A DNA stretch of 64,000 nucleotides, from the NCBI RefSeq assembly GCF_014639655.1, contig NZ_BMGB01000001.1, positions 372,001 to 436,000 of the forward strand, read 5' to 3'. A model generated the notes under the pieces. The model had not been told where the DNA came from. It did no database searches and saw only the letters and a program-made list of their open reading frames with translations. Both the position numbers and the translations under genes were made by a program. Each line of letters opens with the position of its first letter. Position 1 is the first letter of the stretch. Of this stretch, positions 1-8,738 are shown piece by piece. Origin of the DNA: Conyzicola nivalis (lineage in GTDB: Bacteria > Actinomycetota > Actinomycetes > Actinomycetales > Microbacteriaceae).

Positions 1-906
1 GCGCACGGGCTCGCCGAGATCGCCGTGCCGAGTCTCGCCAGGGGGGCGGAGTCGGTGCAGCGATTCGCCATCCCCACCCGTCGTCGCGGTGTCGTCGCCG
101 TCGGACCGGCCCGCACCGTGCGCGCCGACCCGATCGGACTGGTGCGCCGTGAGCTCGTGTGGACCGGGACATCCGAACTCTTCATCCACCCCCGCACCAT
201 CGGCATCCCGAGCATGAGCGCCGGGTTGGTGCGCGACCTCGAGGGCACCCCGACCCGCGACCTGTCCAATTCCGACATCGCCTTCCACGCCCTGCGCGAC
301 TACCAGCCGGGTGACGAGCGCCGAAACATCCACTGGAAGTCCACCGCGAAGACGGGCACCTACATGGTGCGGCAGTTCGAGCAGACCCGTCGGAGCCACA
401 TCGTCATCGCGCTCAGTCTCGCCAGCTCCGACTACGCGACCGAGGACGAGTTCGAGATGGCCGTGAGTGTCGCCGGCTCGCTCGGTTCGCGCGCCATCCG
501 CGAGATCCGCGACGTCTCGGTGGTCGTGAGCGAGAAGACCCCCGAGTTCGCGGCGCGCAAGATCTTCGCCGTGCGTTCGCTGTCGACGCGCAGCCGCGAG
601 CGCCTGCTCGACGAACTGGCCGTCGTCGACGCGGCCGAGACGGCCATCGCGATCACCGACATCGCGCGGGTGGCCGGAAACGAGGTGGCGGGGGTGTCCG
701 TCGCCTTCCTGATCTGCGGCTCCGCGGCGACCCCGACCGAGCTGCGCGCGGCCAGCACGAAGTTCCCCGCCGGAGTCGAGGTGATCGCCGTCGTGTGCGA
801 TCCGGATGCCGCTCCGAAACTGCGCACCGCCCCCGGCCTGAGCGTACTCACGATCGGCTACCTCGAAGACCTGCCCAAGTCGCTCGCGAGGGTGGTCGCG
901 GTATGA
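1..906 (+). CDS. DUF58 domain protein, C-terminal part (5' end outside window)
   Basis: The frame is open from base 1, so this is the C-terminal ~301 residues of a larger protein; the internal GTG at 25 is not taken as the start. DUF58 proteins are envelope-associated partners of MoxR AAA ATPases and resemble VWA folds. The family motif PGDERRNIHWKSTAKTG is encoded near 307-357, followed by an alpha/beta domain. The stop overlaps the next start as ATGA (903-906), so the two are translationally coupled. A second, complete DUF58 gene lies at 22320 in a different operon. A MoxR ATPase probably lies upstream of the window (inference from family context). Exact role unknown. Confidence 0.88.
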   Translation, partial: AHGLAEIAVPSLARGAESVQRFAIPTRRRGVVAVGPARTVRADPIGLVRRELVWTGTSELFIHPRTIGIPSMSAGLVRDLEGTPTRDLSNSDIAFHALRDYQPGDERRNIHWKSTAKTGTYMVRQFEQTRRSHIVIALSLASSDYATEDEFEMAVSVAGSLGSRAIREIRDVSVVVSEKTPEFAARKIFAVRSLSTRSRERLLDELAVVDAAETAIAITDIARVAGNEVAGVSVAFLICGSAATPTELRAASTKFPAGVEVIAVVCDPDAAPKLRTAPGLSVLTIGYLEDLPKSLARVVAV

Positions 907-3290
907 GGCGCCGCCGGGTGTCTGCGGCGTACGTCGTCTGGAACACCCTCTTCCTCTGGGCGGGCATCGCCGTCGCGTCCGTCGCGTTCTGGCCCATCTA
1001 CCAGAGCCCGTCGATCGTGCTGCTGGTGGCCGTGACGACCCTTGCCGGTTCGGCGATCGCGATCCTCGGCGCGGCGTTCCGCTGGTCGTCGGCGATCGTG
1101 CTCGCGGCGACCGTGGTGGCCTTCCTCCTGCTCGGTGTGCCGCTCGCCGTACCGCTGCAGGCGCTGTACGGGGTGCTGCCCACGCTCGACGGCCTCTGGC
1201 AACTCGTGTCGGGAGTCGCGCTCGGCTGGAAGCAGCTGCTCACGATCACCCTGCCGGTCGGCAACTACCAGGCACTGCTGGTTCCCGCGTTCGTGCTCGT
1301 GCTCGGGGTGAGCGTGGTCGCGCTCAGCACCGCGCTGCGGGCGAAGCGGGGCGGGATCGCGGCGGCCGGTCCCATCGCGCTGTACCTCGCGGCGCTCGCC
1401 CTCGGACCGGACTACGCCACCGCGCCGCTCGTGCTCTCCATCGCCCTCATCGTCGTCACGCTGGTGTGGCTGATGTGGCGGCGCTGGCACGCCAGGCGGG
1501 AGGCGATCCACCGGCTCGCCGCCGATGCGCGCAGCACCGACGGCACGGGTGCCCCCGTGCCATCCGACCATCGTCTCTTCGGGATCCGCACCATCGTCGC
1601 GACGACCGTCATCCTCGCGATTGCGAGTGCCGCGGGGGTCGCCGGCGCCGTCTTCGCTCCGCCGTCGAAACCGCGCGAGGTCGCCCGGTCGGCCGTCGTG
1701 CAGCCCTTCGACCCGCGCGACTACGTGAGCCCGCTCGCCGGGTTCCGCCGCTACCTGCAGTCGGAGACGGCGAACGAGGTGCTGTTCAGCGTGAGCGGGT
1801 TGCCGTCCGACGGCCGCATCCGCATCGCCACCCTCGACACCTACGACGGCATCGTCTACTCGGTCGGCAGCGCCACCGTGACGAGCGAGTCGGGGTCGTT
1901 CACGCGGGTGCCGTACCGGTTCGACCAGTCGGCGGTCGCGGGGGAGACTGTGGTTCTGGATGTCACGGTGGAGGGCTACAGCGGCGTGTGGGTTCCCACC
2001 GCGGGGCAGCTCGAGGCCATCGACTTCGCAGGGGACCGCGCCACGTCGTTGCGCAACGCCTTCTACTACAACGACACCGCGGGTACCGCGGCGGTCATCG
2101 GCGGTCTGCGACCCGGCGACGAGTACTCGCTCGAGGCCGTCATCCCGCGCCAGCCCGGCACCGACGCGGTCGGCGCGCTGCGTCCGGGCTCGGCCGTCGT
2201 GCCGGGCATCACCGTGCTGCCGGAGGAGACCGAGATCGTGCTCGACCGGTACGTGGACGGTGTCGAGGGCGAGGGCAACCGGCTCGCGGCCATGCTCGAG
2301 GGGCTCAAGGCCGAGGGCTACATCAGCCACGGCATCTCCGACGACGAGCCGGCGAGCCGGTCGGGCCACTCGGCCGACCGCATCACCCAGCTGCTCACCG
2401 ACCAGCGCATGATCGGCGACGCCGAGCAGTACTCGGTCACCGCGGCTCTGATGGCGCGCCAGCTCGGGTTCCCGGCGCGGGTGGTGTTCGGCTTCGCGCC
2501 CGAGGTGGACGACACGGGCGCGACCGAGGTGACCGGCGACGCGGTCACCGCCTGGATCGAGGTGGACACTCAGCAGTACGGCTGGGTCAGCATCGACCCG
2601 AACCCGCCCGTGCGCGAGATCCCCGAGGAACAGCCCGAAGAGCCGACGACGGTGTCCCGCCCGCAGTCGGTCATTCCGCCGCCCCCTCTGCAGCCCGACC
2701 GGCAGGACGATCAGACGCCGCAGGAGTCCACTCCCGACGAGCCGGCACCCGACGACGCCTGGCTCGCCATCGCCCTCCTCGTCGCCCGGATCGTCGGCTG
2801 GGTCGCCCTCGGGCTCGCCGTCCTTGTGTCGCCGTTCCTCATGATCGTCGCCGCCAAGGTGCGTCGTCGTCGGCTGCGTCGCCGCGCGGCGACCCCGCTC
2901 GCGCGCATCAGCGGCGGCTGGCAGGAGTACCGCGATGCGATCGTCGACCACGGCGTCGACCTGTCCCCGAGCTCCACGCGCCGGGAGGTCGCGCTGACCG
3001 TGGGAGGAAGCCAACCCGCTATCCTCGCCGCGATCAGCGACCGCGCGGTGTTCTCGCCGCGCGAACCGAGCAAGGAAGAGGCCGACAAGGTCTGGAAGGC
3101 GGTGACCGAACTCAGCGCCGGACTCGATGCCGGCACGACGCGCTGGCAGCGGCTCAAAGCGCTCGTCTCGCTGCGGTCTCTTGGTACTGTGGCACGAGGT
3201 GCTCGCGACTCGCGACGCACCGGTCGACCGGCCGAGGGGAAAAAAGCGGCCGCTCGACGAGGTTCGGATCGTCAGGGGGCGACCCCGTGA
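903..3290 (+). CDS. TgpA-like membrane transglutaminase-fold protein, catalytic residues missing
   Basis: 795 residues starting at the ATG in the ATGA overlap. About six or seven N-terminal membrane helices (to roughly residue 255) are followed by an extracytoplasmic region, a transglutaminase-core domain (about 480-570), a Pro-rich linker, one more helix near 620-650, and a cytoplasmic tail with a DUF4129-like segment (SGGWQEYRDAIVDHGVDL). The core normally has Cys-His-Asp. Here the Cys motif reads GDAEQYS with Ala at residue 507, and the His motif reads TAWIEV with Thr at 549; only the Asp of IDPNP (565) remains. The fold is clear, but hydrolase or transferase activity is unlikely. Ends in a GTGA overlap with the FHA gene. 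Confidence 0.9.
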   Translation: MRRRRVSAAYVVWNTLFLWAGIAVASVAFWPIYQSPSIVLLVAVTTLAGSAIAILGAAFRWSSAIVLAATVVAFLLLGVPLAVPLQALYGVLPTLDGLWQLVSGVALGWKQLLTITLPVGNYQALLVPAFVLVLGVSVVALSTALRAKRGGIAAAGPIALYLAALALGPDYATAPLVLSIALIVVTLVWLMWRRWHARREAIHRLAADARSTDGTGAPVPSDHRLFGIRTIVATTVILAIASAAGVAGAVFAPPSKPREVARSAVVQPFDPRDYVSPLAGFRRYLQSETANEVLFSVSGLPSDGRIRIATLDTYDGIVYSVGSATVTSESGSFTRVPYRFDQSAVAGETVVLDVTVEGYSGVWVPTAGQLEAIDFAGDRATSLRNAFYYNDTAGTAAVIGGLRPGDEYSLEAVIPRQPGTDAVGALRPGSAVVPGITVLPEETEIVLDRYVDGVEGEGNRLAAMLEGLKAEGYISHGISDDEPASRSGHSADRITQLLTDQRMIGDAEQYSVTAALMARQLGFPARVVFGFAPEVDDTGATEVTGDAVTAWIEVDTQQYGWVSIDPNPPVREIPEEQPEEPTTVSRPQSVIPPPPLQPDRQDDQTPQESTPDEPAPDDAWLAIALLVARIVGWVALGLAVLVSPFLMIVAAKVRRRRLRRRAATPLARISGGWQEYRDAIVDHGVDLSPSSTRREVALTVGGSQPAILAAISDRAVFSPREPSKEEADKVWKAVTELSAGLDAGTTRWQRLKALVSLRSLGTVARGARDSRRTGRPAEGKKAAARRGSDRQGATP

Positions 3291-4234
3291 ATTGCAGAAG
3301 CTGCGGCGCAGTGTTGCCGGCCGGTGCCATGTTCTGCGGCGAGTGCGGAGCCGCCGTCGCGGTGCCCCGACTGGTCGAACCGCAGACCCGCGTGCGCCCG
3401 GGCGACACCGCCATCATCCAGCCGCTCGACCTGAACGCCTCGGTACCCGCGTTTCTCGAGCCGGACTTCAGCGCCGCCGCCGCGCCCGTGCGCGAACCAA
3501 AGCCCGCTGCGCCGCCTGCTGCGCCGCCTGCTGCGCCGCCCGCTGCGCCGCCCGCTTCCGTCACACCCGCGGAGACCACGCCGCCGCGCACGATCGTCCC
3601 GCCTTCGGTGCCCGTGTCCGAGCCGACGCCCGCACCGACGCCCGCACCGACGCCGCCCGCGCGCCTCTCGGTGCCGGCCGTGCCGGTGGCCCAGCCCGTT
3701 GTGCCGGTGGCCCCGCCCGTCACGCCGGTGGCTCAGCCCGTCACGCCGGTAGCTCAGCCCGTCACGCCGGTGGCCCAGCCCAGCACGCCGCCGACGCAGC
3801 CAACCGCCCAGCCGATCGGACCGGCCTTAACGAGCGCGGGCGCAGCCTCCACCCTCGACCGCCAGCACGACGACGTGGAAGCCACCCGCATCGTGCGCAA
3901 CCGTCAGGGCGACCGGTTCGTACTGCAGTTCAGCACGGGGGAGAACTCCACGGTCTTCGGTACCGGTCTCGTCGGACGCAACCCCGTCGTTCAGCCGGGC
4001 GAGTTCGTCGACCATCTCGTGGCGATCGTCGACCCGGGCAAGTCGGTGTCGAAGACCCACCTCGAGTTCGGGCAATCGGCCGGCGCCTTCTGGATCGTCG
4101 ACCGCTTCTCGGCGAACGGCACCGTCGTGCGGCAGCCCGACGCACGGCCCCAGCGGCTCGACCCGGGCAAGCGCCAGGTCGTCGCGCGCGGCACGCGCGT
4201 CGACATCGGCGAGCAGTTCTTCGTCGTGAGCTGA
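3287..4234 (+). CDS. Zinc-ribbon and FHA domain protein
   Basis: 315 residues starting at GTG 3287, overlapping the previous stop (GTGA). The N-terminus is a zinc ribbon with two Cys pairs (CRSC and CGEC). A long disordered Ala/Pro linker follows, with two tandem-repeat blocks: PAAPPAAPPA near codons 75-88, and an eight-residue unit VTPVAQPV repeated about three to four times (bases 3717-3782). The last ~110 residues form an FHA phosphothreonine-binding domain (GRNP...SKTH...NGT pattern). FHA proteins next to EccC-type ATPases commonly couple Ser/Thr kinase signalling to type VII-like secretion; that link is inference here, since no kinase or WXG100 gene lies in the window. Confidence 0.88.
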   Translation: MNCRSCGAVLPAGAMFCGECGAAVAVPRLVEPQTRVRPGDTAIIQPLDLNASVPAFLEPDFSAAAAPVREPKPAAPPAAPPAAPPAAPPASVTPAETTPPRTIVPPSVPVSEPTPAPTPAPTPPARLSVPAVPVAQPVVPVAPPVTPVAQPVTPVAQPVTPVAQPSTPPTQPTAQPIGPALTSAGAASTLDRQHDDVEATRIVRNRQGDRFVLQFSTGENSTVFGTGLVGRNPVVQPGEFVDHLVAIVDPGKSVSKTHLEFGQSAGAFWIVDRFSANGTVVRQPDARPQRLDPGKRQVVARGTRVDIGEQFFVVS

Positions 4235-4330
4235 GCGCGGCCTCTCCTCCCCACGCCGCCCCGGGCCCGGACAGTGCACAGAAGCGATTCCGGGCGGCGG
4301 CGTGCGTCGCCCGAGTGATGGGCTGGCTCC

Positions 4331-7264
4331 GTGGCATCCGAACATCACCGCATCGCGGCGCCCGCGCTTCCCGCGCCGCCGCAGCCCTACAGTTTCCCGG
4401 TCATGGCGACCATCGCGCCCGTCGTTGTGAGCGTGGCCATCTGGCTCATCACGCAGTCGGTCTTCGCCCTCGTCTTCGCGGCCCTCGGCCCGGCCGTCGC
4501 CGTGGCAAGCCTGGCGGATGCGCGCCTCCAATCCCGTCGTCGGCGACGGCGCGAGAACGAGAGGTTCGGGGCCGAACTCGAAGCCGCCAGCGCCGAGGTC
4601 GCGGCGGCGCACGAGCGCGAGCGCCAGGAGCTCGCCGAGTCGCTGCCGTCTGCCCGGCGGCTCGTGTGGTCGACCTGGCCGCAATCGGAGCGCTGGCTGG
4701 CGGGCCTCGACCAGCCCGTGCCCGTCGGCATCGGCGCGGGAGAGCGGGCGAGCTCGGTGCAGTTCGAGGGGGCGGCCGCGGCGCGCGGGCGAGACGACGC
4801 GCACGTGGCTCTCCGCGCCCTGGTCGACGGCGCGGCGAGGCTCATCGACGCGCCCCTCGTTCTCGACGCGCGGCTCGGCATCGGCGTCGTCGGGCCGCGG
4901 GTCGTCGCGAACGCGACCACGCGCGGGCTGGTGCTGCAGGTGCTCGCCTCGTTGTCGCCCGTCGGGCACTCCGTTGCCGTTACCACCGACGACCGGGCGG
5001 AGTGGGCCTGGCTGGGCCTCGCGCCGCACGAGGTCACGATCGTCGACGACGGCGAGCCCCGCACTGTCGTGCGCGTCGGCAATTCCGCCGGTGAGATCGT
5101 GGTCGGAGTCGCGGAGCGCAGCGATCGGCTGCCCGCGGCAACCCGCATCGTGGTCACGGCGAGCGGGCTGCGGTCGCGCATCGAGCAACACCCCGACCGA
5201 TCGCAGCTCGCACCCGTGCGGCTCGAACAGGTGTCGAGGGAAGAGGCGGTAGTGGTCGCGCGCGGGCTGGCCGCGGACGCCGCGCGCGCGGGGTTCGGCG
5301 ACGACCCACTGCCCGACCGTCTCGACTTCGACGCCCTCGGGCCACGCGAACCCCGGTCGGCCGGCCGGCCCTCGCTCGCCGCTGTCGTCGCCGTCACCGC
5401 GCGCGGCCCGCTCCGGCTGGACCTCGTGACCCAGGGCCCGCACGCGATCGTCGGCGGCACCACCGGGAGCGGCAAGAGCGAGCTGCTCACCGCGTGGATC
5501 CTCGCGATCGCCCACGATCACGGCCCGGGCGACGCCAGCGTGCTGCTCGTCGATTTCAAGGGCGGGTCGGCGTTCGCGGCCCTCGGACGGTTGCCGCACT
5601 GTGTCGGCGTGATCACCGACCTCGACGAGGACGGAGCCCAGCGCGCCCTCGAAAGCCTCGCTGCCGAACTGCGCCGACGCGAACGCCTGCTCGCGGCGGC
5701 GGGCGCGAAATCGATCGACACCCTTCCCGACGGCACGCGCCTGCCACGACTGGTGATCGTCGTCGACGAGTTCGCCGCCATGGTGTCCGGATTCCCCGAG
5801 TTGCACGCCGTGTTCGCCGACATCGCCTCGCGGGGGCGGTCCCTCGGCGTGCACCTCGTGCTGTGCACCCAGCGACCGGCGGGAGTCATCCGCGATTCCG
5901 TGCTCGCCAACAGCGCCCTGCGCCTCTCGCTGCGGGTGAACAACCGCGCCGACAGCGCGGCCGTCATCGGTTCGGATGCCGCGGCGAGCCTCCCGGTCGA
6001 ACCGCGGGGCCGCGCGATCGTCGCGGCCGACGGCGGCGAGCCGGTTCTCGCGCAGTTCCCCCTCGTCGCGCAGGGCGACATCGACCGGGTGGCCGCGCTG
6101 TGGGCCGCAGAACAGCACAGGCCGCACCGCCCGTGGCTCGACCCGCTCCCGACGGTGGTCGGTCTCGACACCCTGCCGGCGGGAGACCGGGGCGGCATCC
6201 CGTTCGGCCGGCTCGACGATCCGGCGAACCAGAGCCAGCCCGTCGCCGTCTATCGTCCCGTCGAGCACGGCAACCTGCTCGTCGTCGGTGCAGGGGGCTC
6301 GGGCAAGTCCACCCTGCTCGCGACGCTCGCCGCCTCGGGCGAGGTGCAGCGTGTTCCCGCCGACATCGAGGGCGCGTGGGACGCCCTCGTGGCGCTGCTC
6401 GCCGAGCTGCGCGATCCCCGCGACTCGGATCACCAGCCCCGGCTCGTGTTGCTCGACGACGTCGACGCGCTGCTCGGCCGGTTTCCCGAGGAGTACGAGT
6501 CGGCCGTGCTCGAGCTGGTCACCCAGTGCCTGCGCGAGGGTCCCGCCCGCGGGATCCACTGGGCGATCACGGCCCAGCGGCTCACCCCCGGGCTGCACCC
6601 CGTGGTCGGTCTCTGCGGAAGCCGCCTGCTGCTGCGGCTGCCCAACCGTCAGGAGCACGTGCTGGCCGGCGGCGACGGGGGAGACTTCGTCGGCAGGCTT
6701 CCGCCGGGCGCGGGGCGGTGGAACGGGCTGCGACTCCAGGTGGCGGTCGACCACGAGCGCCCGGTGGCGAGCCGCCGACCCGGCCGGCACTGCGACGCGG
6801 CGCACCCGCCCGACGCTCCCGCAGTGATCGACGCCGCGACCCCGCTCGCGGTCGTGTCGAACCGACCCGTGGACTTCACCGCCCGCCTACGCCGGGCATT
6901 GCCGGATTTCGCCGAGCCGGGGGCGATCGTCGAGGTCGGTGCCGCCCCGCTTTCGGCCGCGCCGCCCGCCGCCGACCCGCCCGCCACCGACCAGCCCGGT
7001 CTCACCGTCACCCGCCCCCGACGCGCCCACGCCATCGTCGGCGACCTCGACGCCTGGCAGTCGCAATGGGGCGCCCTCGCGGCCGCCCGGTCGACGCACG
7101 CCGTGATCGTCGACGCCTGCAGCGCGAGCGAGTTCCGCGCGGTGACACGGGTGCGCGCCCTGCCCCCGGTTCTCGACACCGCCCGCTCCACAGCCTTCTG
7201 GCTGCTCGACCCCGCAGGAACGGTGACCCGCGCCACGCTTCCGGCCGGCGTCCCCATCCCGTAG
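4331..7264 (+). CDS. Membrane-anchored FtsK/SpoIIIE ATPase, EccC-like
   Basis: 977 residues from GTG 4331; no strong ribosome-binding site, and a second possible start is the ATG at 4403. Two hydrophobic helices (about 22-60) precede a charged coiled segment, then two P-loop domains. The first has Walker A GGTTGSGKSELL near residue 378 and Walker B LVIVVDEFAAM near 475. The second has Walker A GAGGSGKSTLL near 653 and an acidic Walker B LVLLDDVDALL near 706. A degenerate C-terminal part follows. Two membrane helices plus tandem FtsK domains is the EccC/EssC plan rather than the DNA-translocase plan, which has a gamma winged-helix domain. It probably energises export of small proteins; no substrate gene is seen nearby. 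Confidence 0.87.
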   Translation: MASEHHRIAAPALPAPPQPYSFPVMATIAPVVVSVAIWLITQSVFALVFAALGPAVAVASLADARLQSRRRRRRENERFGAELEAASAEVAAAHERERQELAESLPSARRLVWSTWPQSERWLAGLDQPVPVGIGAGERASSVQFEGAAAARGRDDAHVALRALVDGAARLIDAPLVLDARLGIGVVGPRVVANATTRGLVLQVLASLSPVGHSVAVTTDDRAEWAWLGLAPHEVTIVDDGEPRTVVRVGNSAGEIVVGVAERSDRLPAATRIVVTASGLRSRIEQHPDRSQLAPVRLEQVSREEAVVVARGLAADAARAGFGDDPLPDRLDFDALGPREPRSAGRPSLAAVVAVTARGPLRLDLVTQGPHAIVGGTTGSGKSELLTAWILAIAHDHGPGDASVLLVDFKGGSAFAALGRLPHCVGVITDLDEDGAQRALESLAAELRRRERLLAAAGAKSIDTLPDGTRLPRLVIVVDEFAAMVSGFPELHAVFADIASRGRSLGVHLVLCTQRPAGVIRDSVLANSALRLSLRVNNRADSAAVIGSDAAASLPVEPRGRAIVAADGGEPVLAQFPLVAQGDIDRVAALWAAEQHRPHRPWLDPLPTVVGLDTLPAGDRGGIPFGRLDDPANQSQPVAVYRPVEHGNLLVVGAGGSGKSTLLATLAASGEVQRVPADIEGAWDALVALLAELRDPRDSDHQPRLVLLDDVDALLGRFPEEYESAVLELVTQCLREGPARGIHWAITAQRLTPGLHPVVGLCGSRLLLRLPNRQEHVLAGGDGGDFVGRLPPGAGRWNGLRLQVAVDHERPVASRRPGRHCDAAHPPDAPAVIDAATPLAVVSNRPVDFTARLRRALPDFAEPGAIVEVGAAPLSAAPPAADPPATDQPGLTVTRPRRAHAIVGDLDAWQSQWGALAAARSTHAVIVDACSASEFRAVTRVRALPPVLDTARSTAFWLLDPAGTVTRATLPAGVPIP

Positions 7265-7488
7265 CCGCCACCCGGCAGCGCCGCGTTAGCCCGACCAACG
7301 ATTCCGCAGCAAAGAACACCTCGTTCTGCTGATTTCGTGAAATCCATGTTACGAAGTGAATGTTTCCGTCGCGGATTGCTGGTCGCGACGCGCTCGCTAT
7401 GCCAGTATCGACTCACACATTCGAGAGGTCGGGGCGAACCGTGTCACGGACGCCAACTGAACGCACCGCGCGCACTAGAGGAGCACAC
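7265..7488. promoter_or_regulatory. Leader and control region of the pot operon
   Basis: 224 non-coding bases. A locally AT-rich block at 7331-7367 contains the inverted repeat TTCGT (7334-7338) and ACGAA (7351-7355), a plausible operator. The translation signal AGAGGAG lies at 7477-7483, just before GTG 7489. I could not assign a convincing -10/-35 pair. Confidence 0.35.
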
Positions 7489-8712
7489 GTGAGCAGAGCC
7501 ACCCTGAACGCAGCCCTTCCCGAAGACCCGATGATCAGAAAGCTCGTTCAGCAGGCTCGCGCCTCGCAGGTCTCCCGCCGAGCCCTGCTCGCCTCGGGCG
7601 GCAGCGTCGCGGCGGCGCTCGCCCTCGCGGCCTGCAGCACCGGCGGGAGCACCAAGCCGACCGCCGCGGCTGACACCTCCGACAGCGACAAGACGCTCAC
7701 CTGGGCCAACTGGGCCGCCTACATCGACGAGGCCGACGATGGCAGCTACCCCACTCTCGACCGGTTCACCGAGCAGACGGGCATCGACGTTACCTACCTC
7801 GTCGACGTCGACGACAACAACTCCTACTACGGCAAGGTCAAAGACCAGCTCGCCCTCGGCCAGGACATCGGTGCCGACACGGTCTGCCTCACCGACTGGA
7901 TGGTCGCGCGGCTGATCAACTTCGGCTACACGCAGGAACTCGACCACGCCAACATCCCGAACATCGGCAACCTCATCGCCAGCCTGCAGAACCCGGACTT
8001 CGACGAGGGCCGCACGATGTCGCTGCCCTGGCAGGGCGGGTTCGCGGGCATCTGCTGGAACAAGGAGAAGCTGCCGAACGGGTTGAAGAGCGTGAACGAC
8101 CTCTGGAACCCCGAGCTCAAGGGCCGGGTCGGCGTGCTCTCCGAGATGCGCGACACCATCGGGCTGATCATGCTGCAGGAGGGCGTCGACATTTCGGGAG
8201 ACTTCAGCGATGACGACTTCAGCACGGGCATCGACATCTTCCGCGAACAGGTCGAGTCGGGTCAGATCCGCAACGTCAAGGGCAACTCCTACCTCGAAGA
8301 CCTCACGAACGAGGACACCCTCGCCGCGATCGTCTGGTCGGGCGACATCACCGTGATCAACGCAGAGGCCGGCGACAAGTGGGAATTTGCGATCCCCGAG
8401 GCCGGAGGAACCATCTGGAACGACAACTTCGTCGTGCCGATCGGTTCGACGCGCAAGGCCAACGCCGAGGCGCTGATGAACTACTACTACGAGCCGGAGG
8501 TCGCGGCAGAGGTCGCCGCGTGGGTGAACTACATCACCCCCGTCGAGGGTGCGAAGGAGGCGATGCAGGCCATCGACCCCGAACTGGCCGAGAACCAGCT
8601 GATCTTCCCCGACGAGGAGACGCTCGCCACTGTCAAGTCGTTCCGCACGCTCACGTCCGAGCAGCAGCAGAAGTACGGCGCCGAGTTCCAGAGCGTCCTG
8701 CTCGGCGTCTAG
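7489..8712 (+). CDS. potD: Polyamine ABC transporter substrate-binding lipoprotein
   Basis: 407 residues. GTG 7489 is preferred over the longer in-frame GTG at 7360 because AGAGGAG sits 5-6 bases upstream. The N-terminus combines a Tat-like SRRALL motif with a lipobox (LALAAC), so the protein should be lipid-anchored outside the membrane. The mature part has the family opening LTWANWAAYIDE and the periplasmic-binding fold of PotD/PotF spermidine/putrescine binders. It heads a four-gene transporter operon (potD-A-B-C); placing the binding protein first is common in actinobacteria. Substrate choice between putrescine, spermidine and related amines cannot be read from sequence. Confidence 0.93.
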   Translation: MSRATLNAALPEDPMIRKLVQQARASQVSRRALLASGGSVAAALALAACSTGGSTKPTAAADTSDSDKTLTWANWAAYIDEADDGSYPTLDRFTEQTGIDVTYLVDVDDNNSYYGKVKDQLALGQDIGADTVCLTDWMVARLINFGYTQELDHANIPNIGNLIASLQNPDFDEGRTMSLPWQGGFAGICWNKEKLPNGLKSVNDLWNPELKGRVGVLSEMRDTIGLIMLQEGVDISGDFSDDDFSTGIDIFREQVESGQIRNVKGNSYLEDLTNEDTLAAIVWSGDITVINAEAGDKWEFAIPEAGGTIWNDNFVVPIGSTRKANAEALMNYYYEPEVAAEVAAWVNYITPVEGAKEAMQAIDPELAENQLIFPDEETLATVKSFRTLTSEQQQKYGAEFQSVLLGV

Positions 8713-8738
8713 CCCACACAAGCACAGGGAGCAGCACC

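Noticed and set aside
858-3014. 718-codon open frame on the minus strand opposite the transglutaminase-fold gene
   Set aside because: Low-complexity Arg/Gly/Asp-rich translation typical of antisense frames in high-GC DNA; the plus-strand product has clear domains.
1466-3286. N-terminal extension of the FHA frame to 922 codons
   Set aside because: The extension is an out-of-frame shadow of the preceding gene; the zinc ribbon at GTG 3287 gives the true start.
3827-6805. 992-codon minus-strand open frame opposite FHA/FtsK genes
   Set aside because: Same antisense artefact; no domain or start signal, and the plus-strand proteins are well supported.
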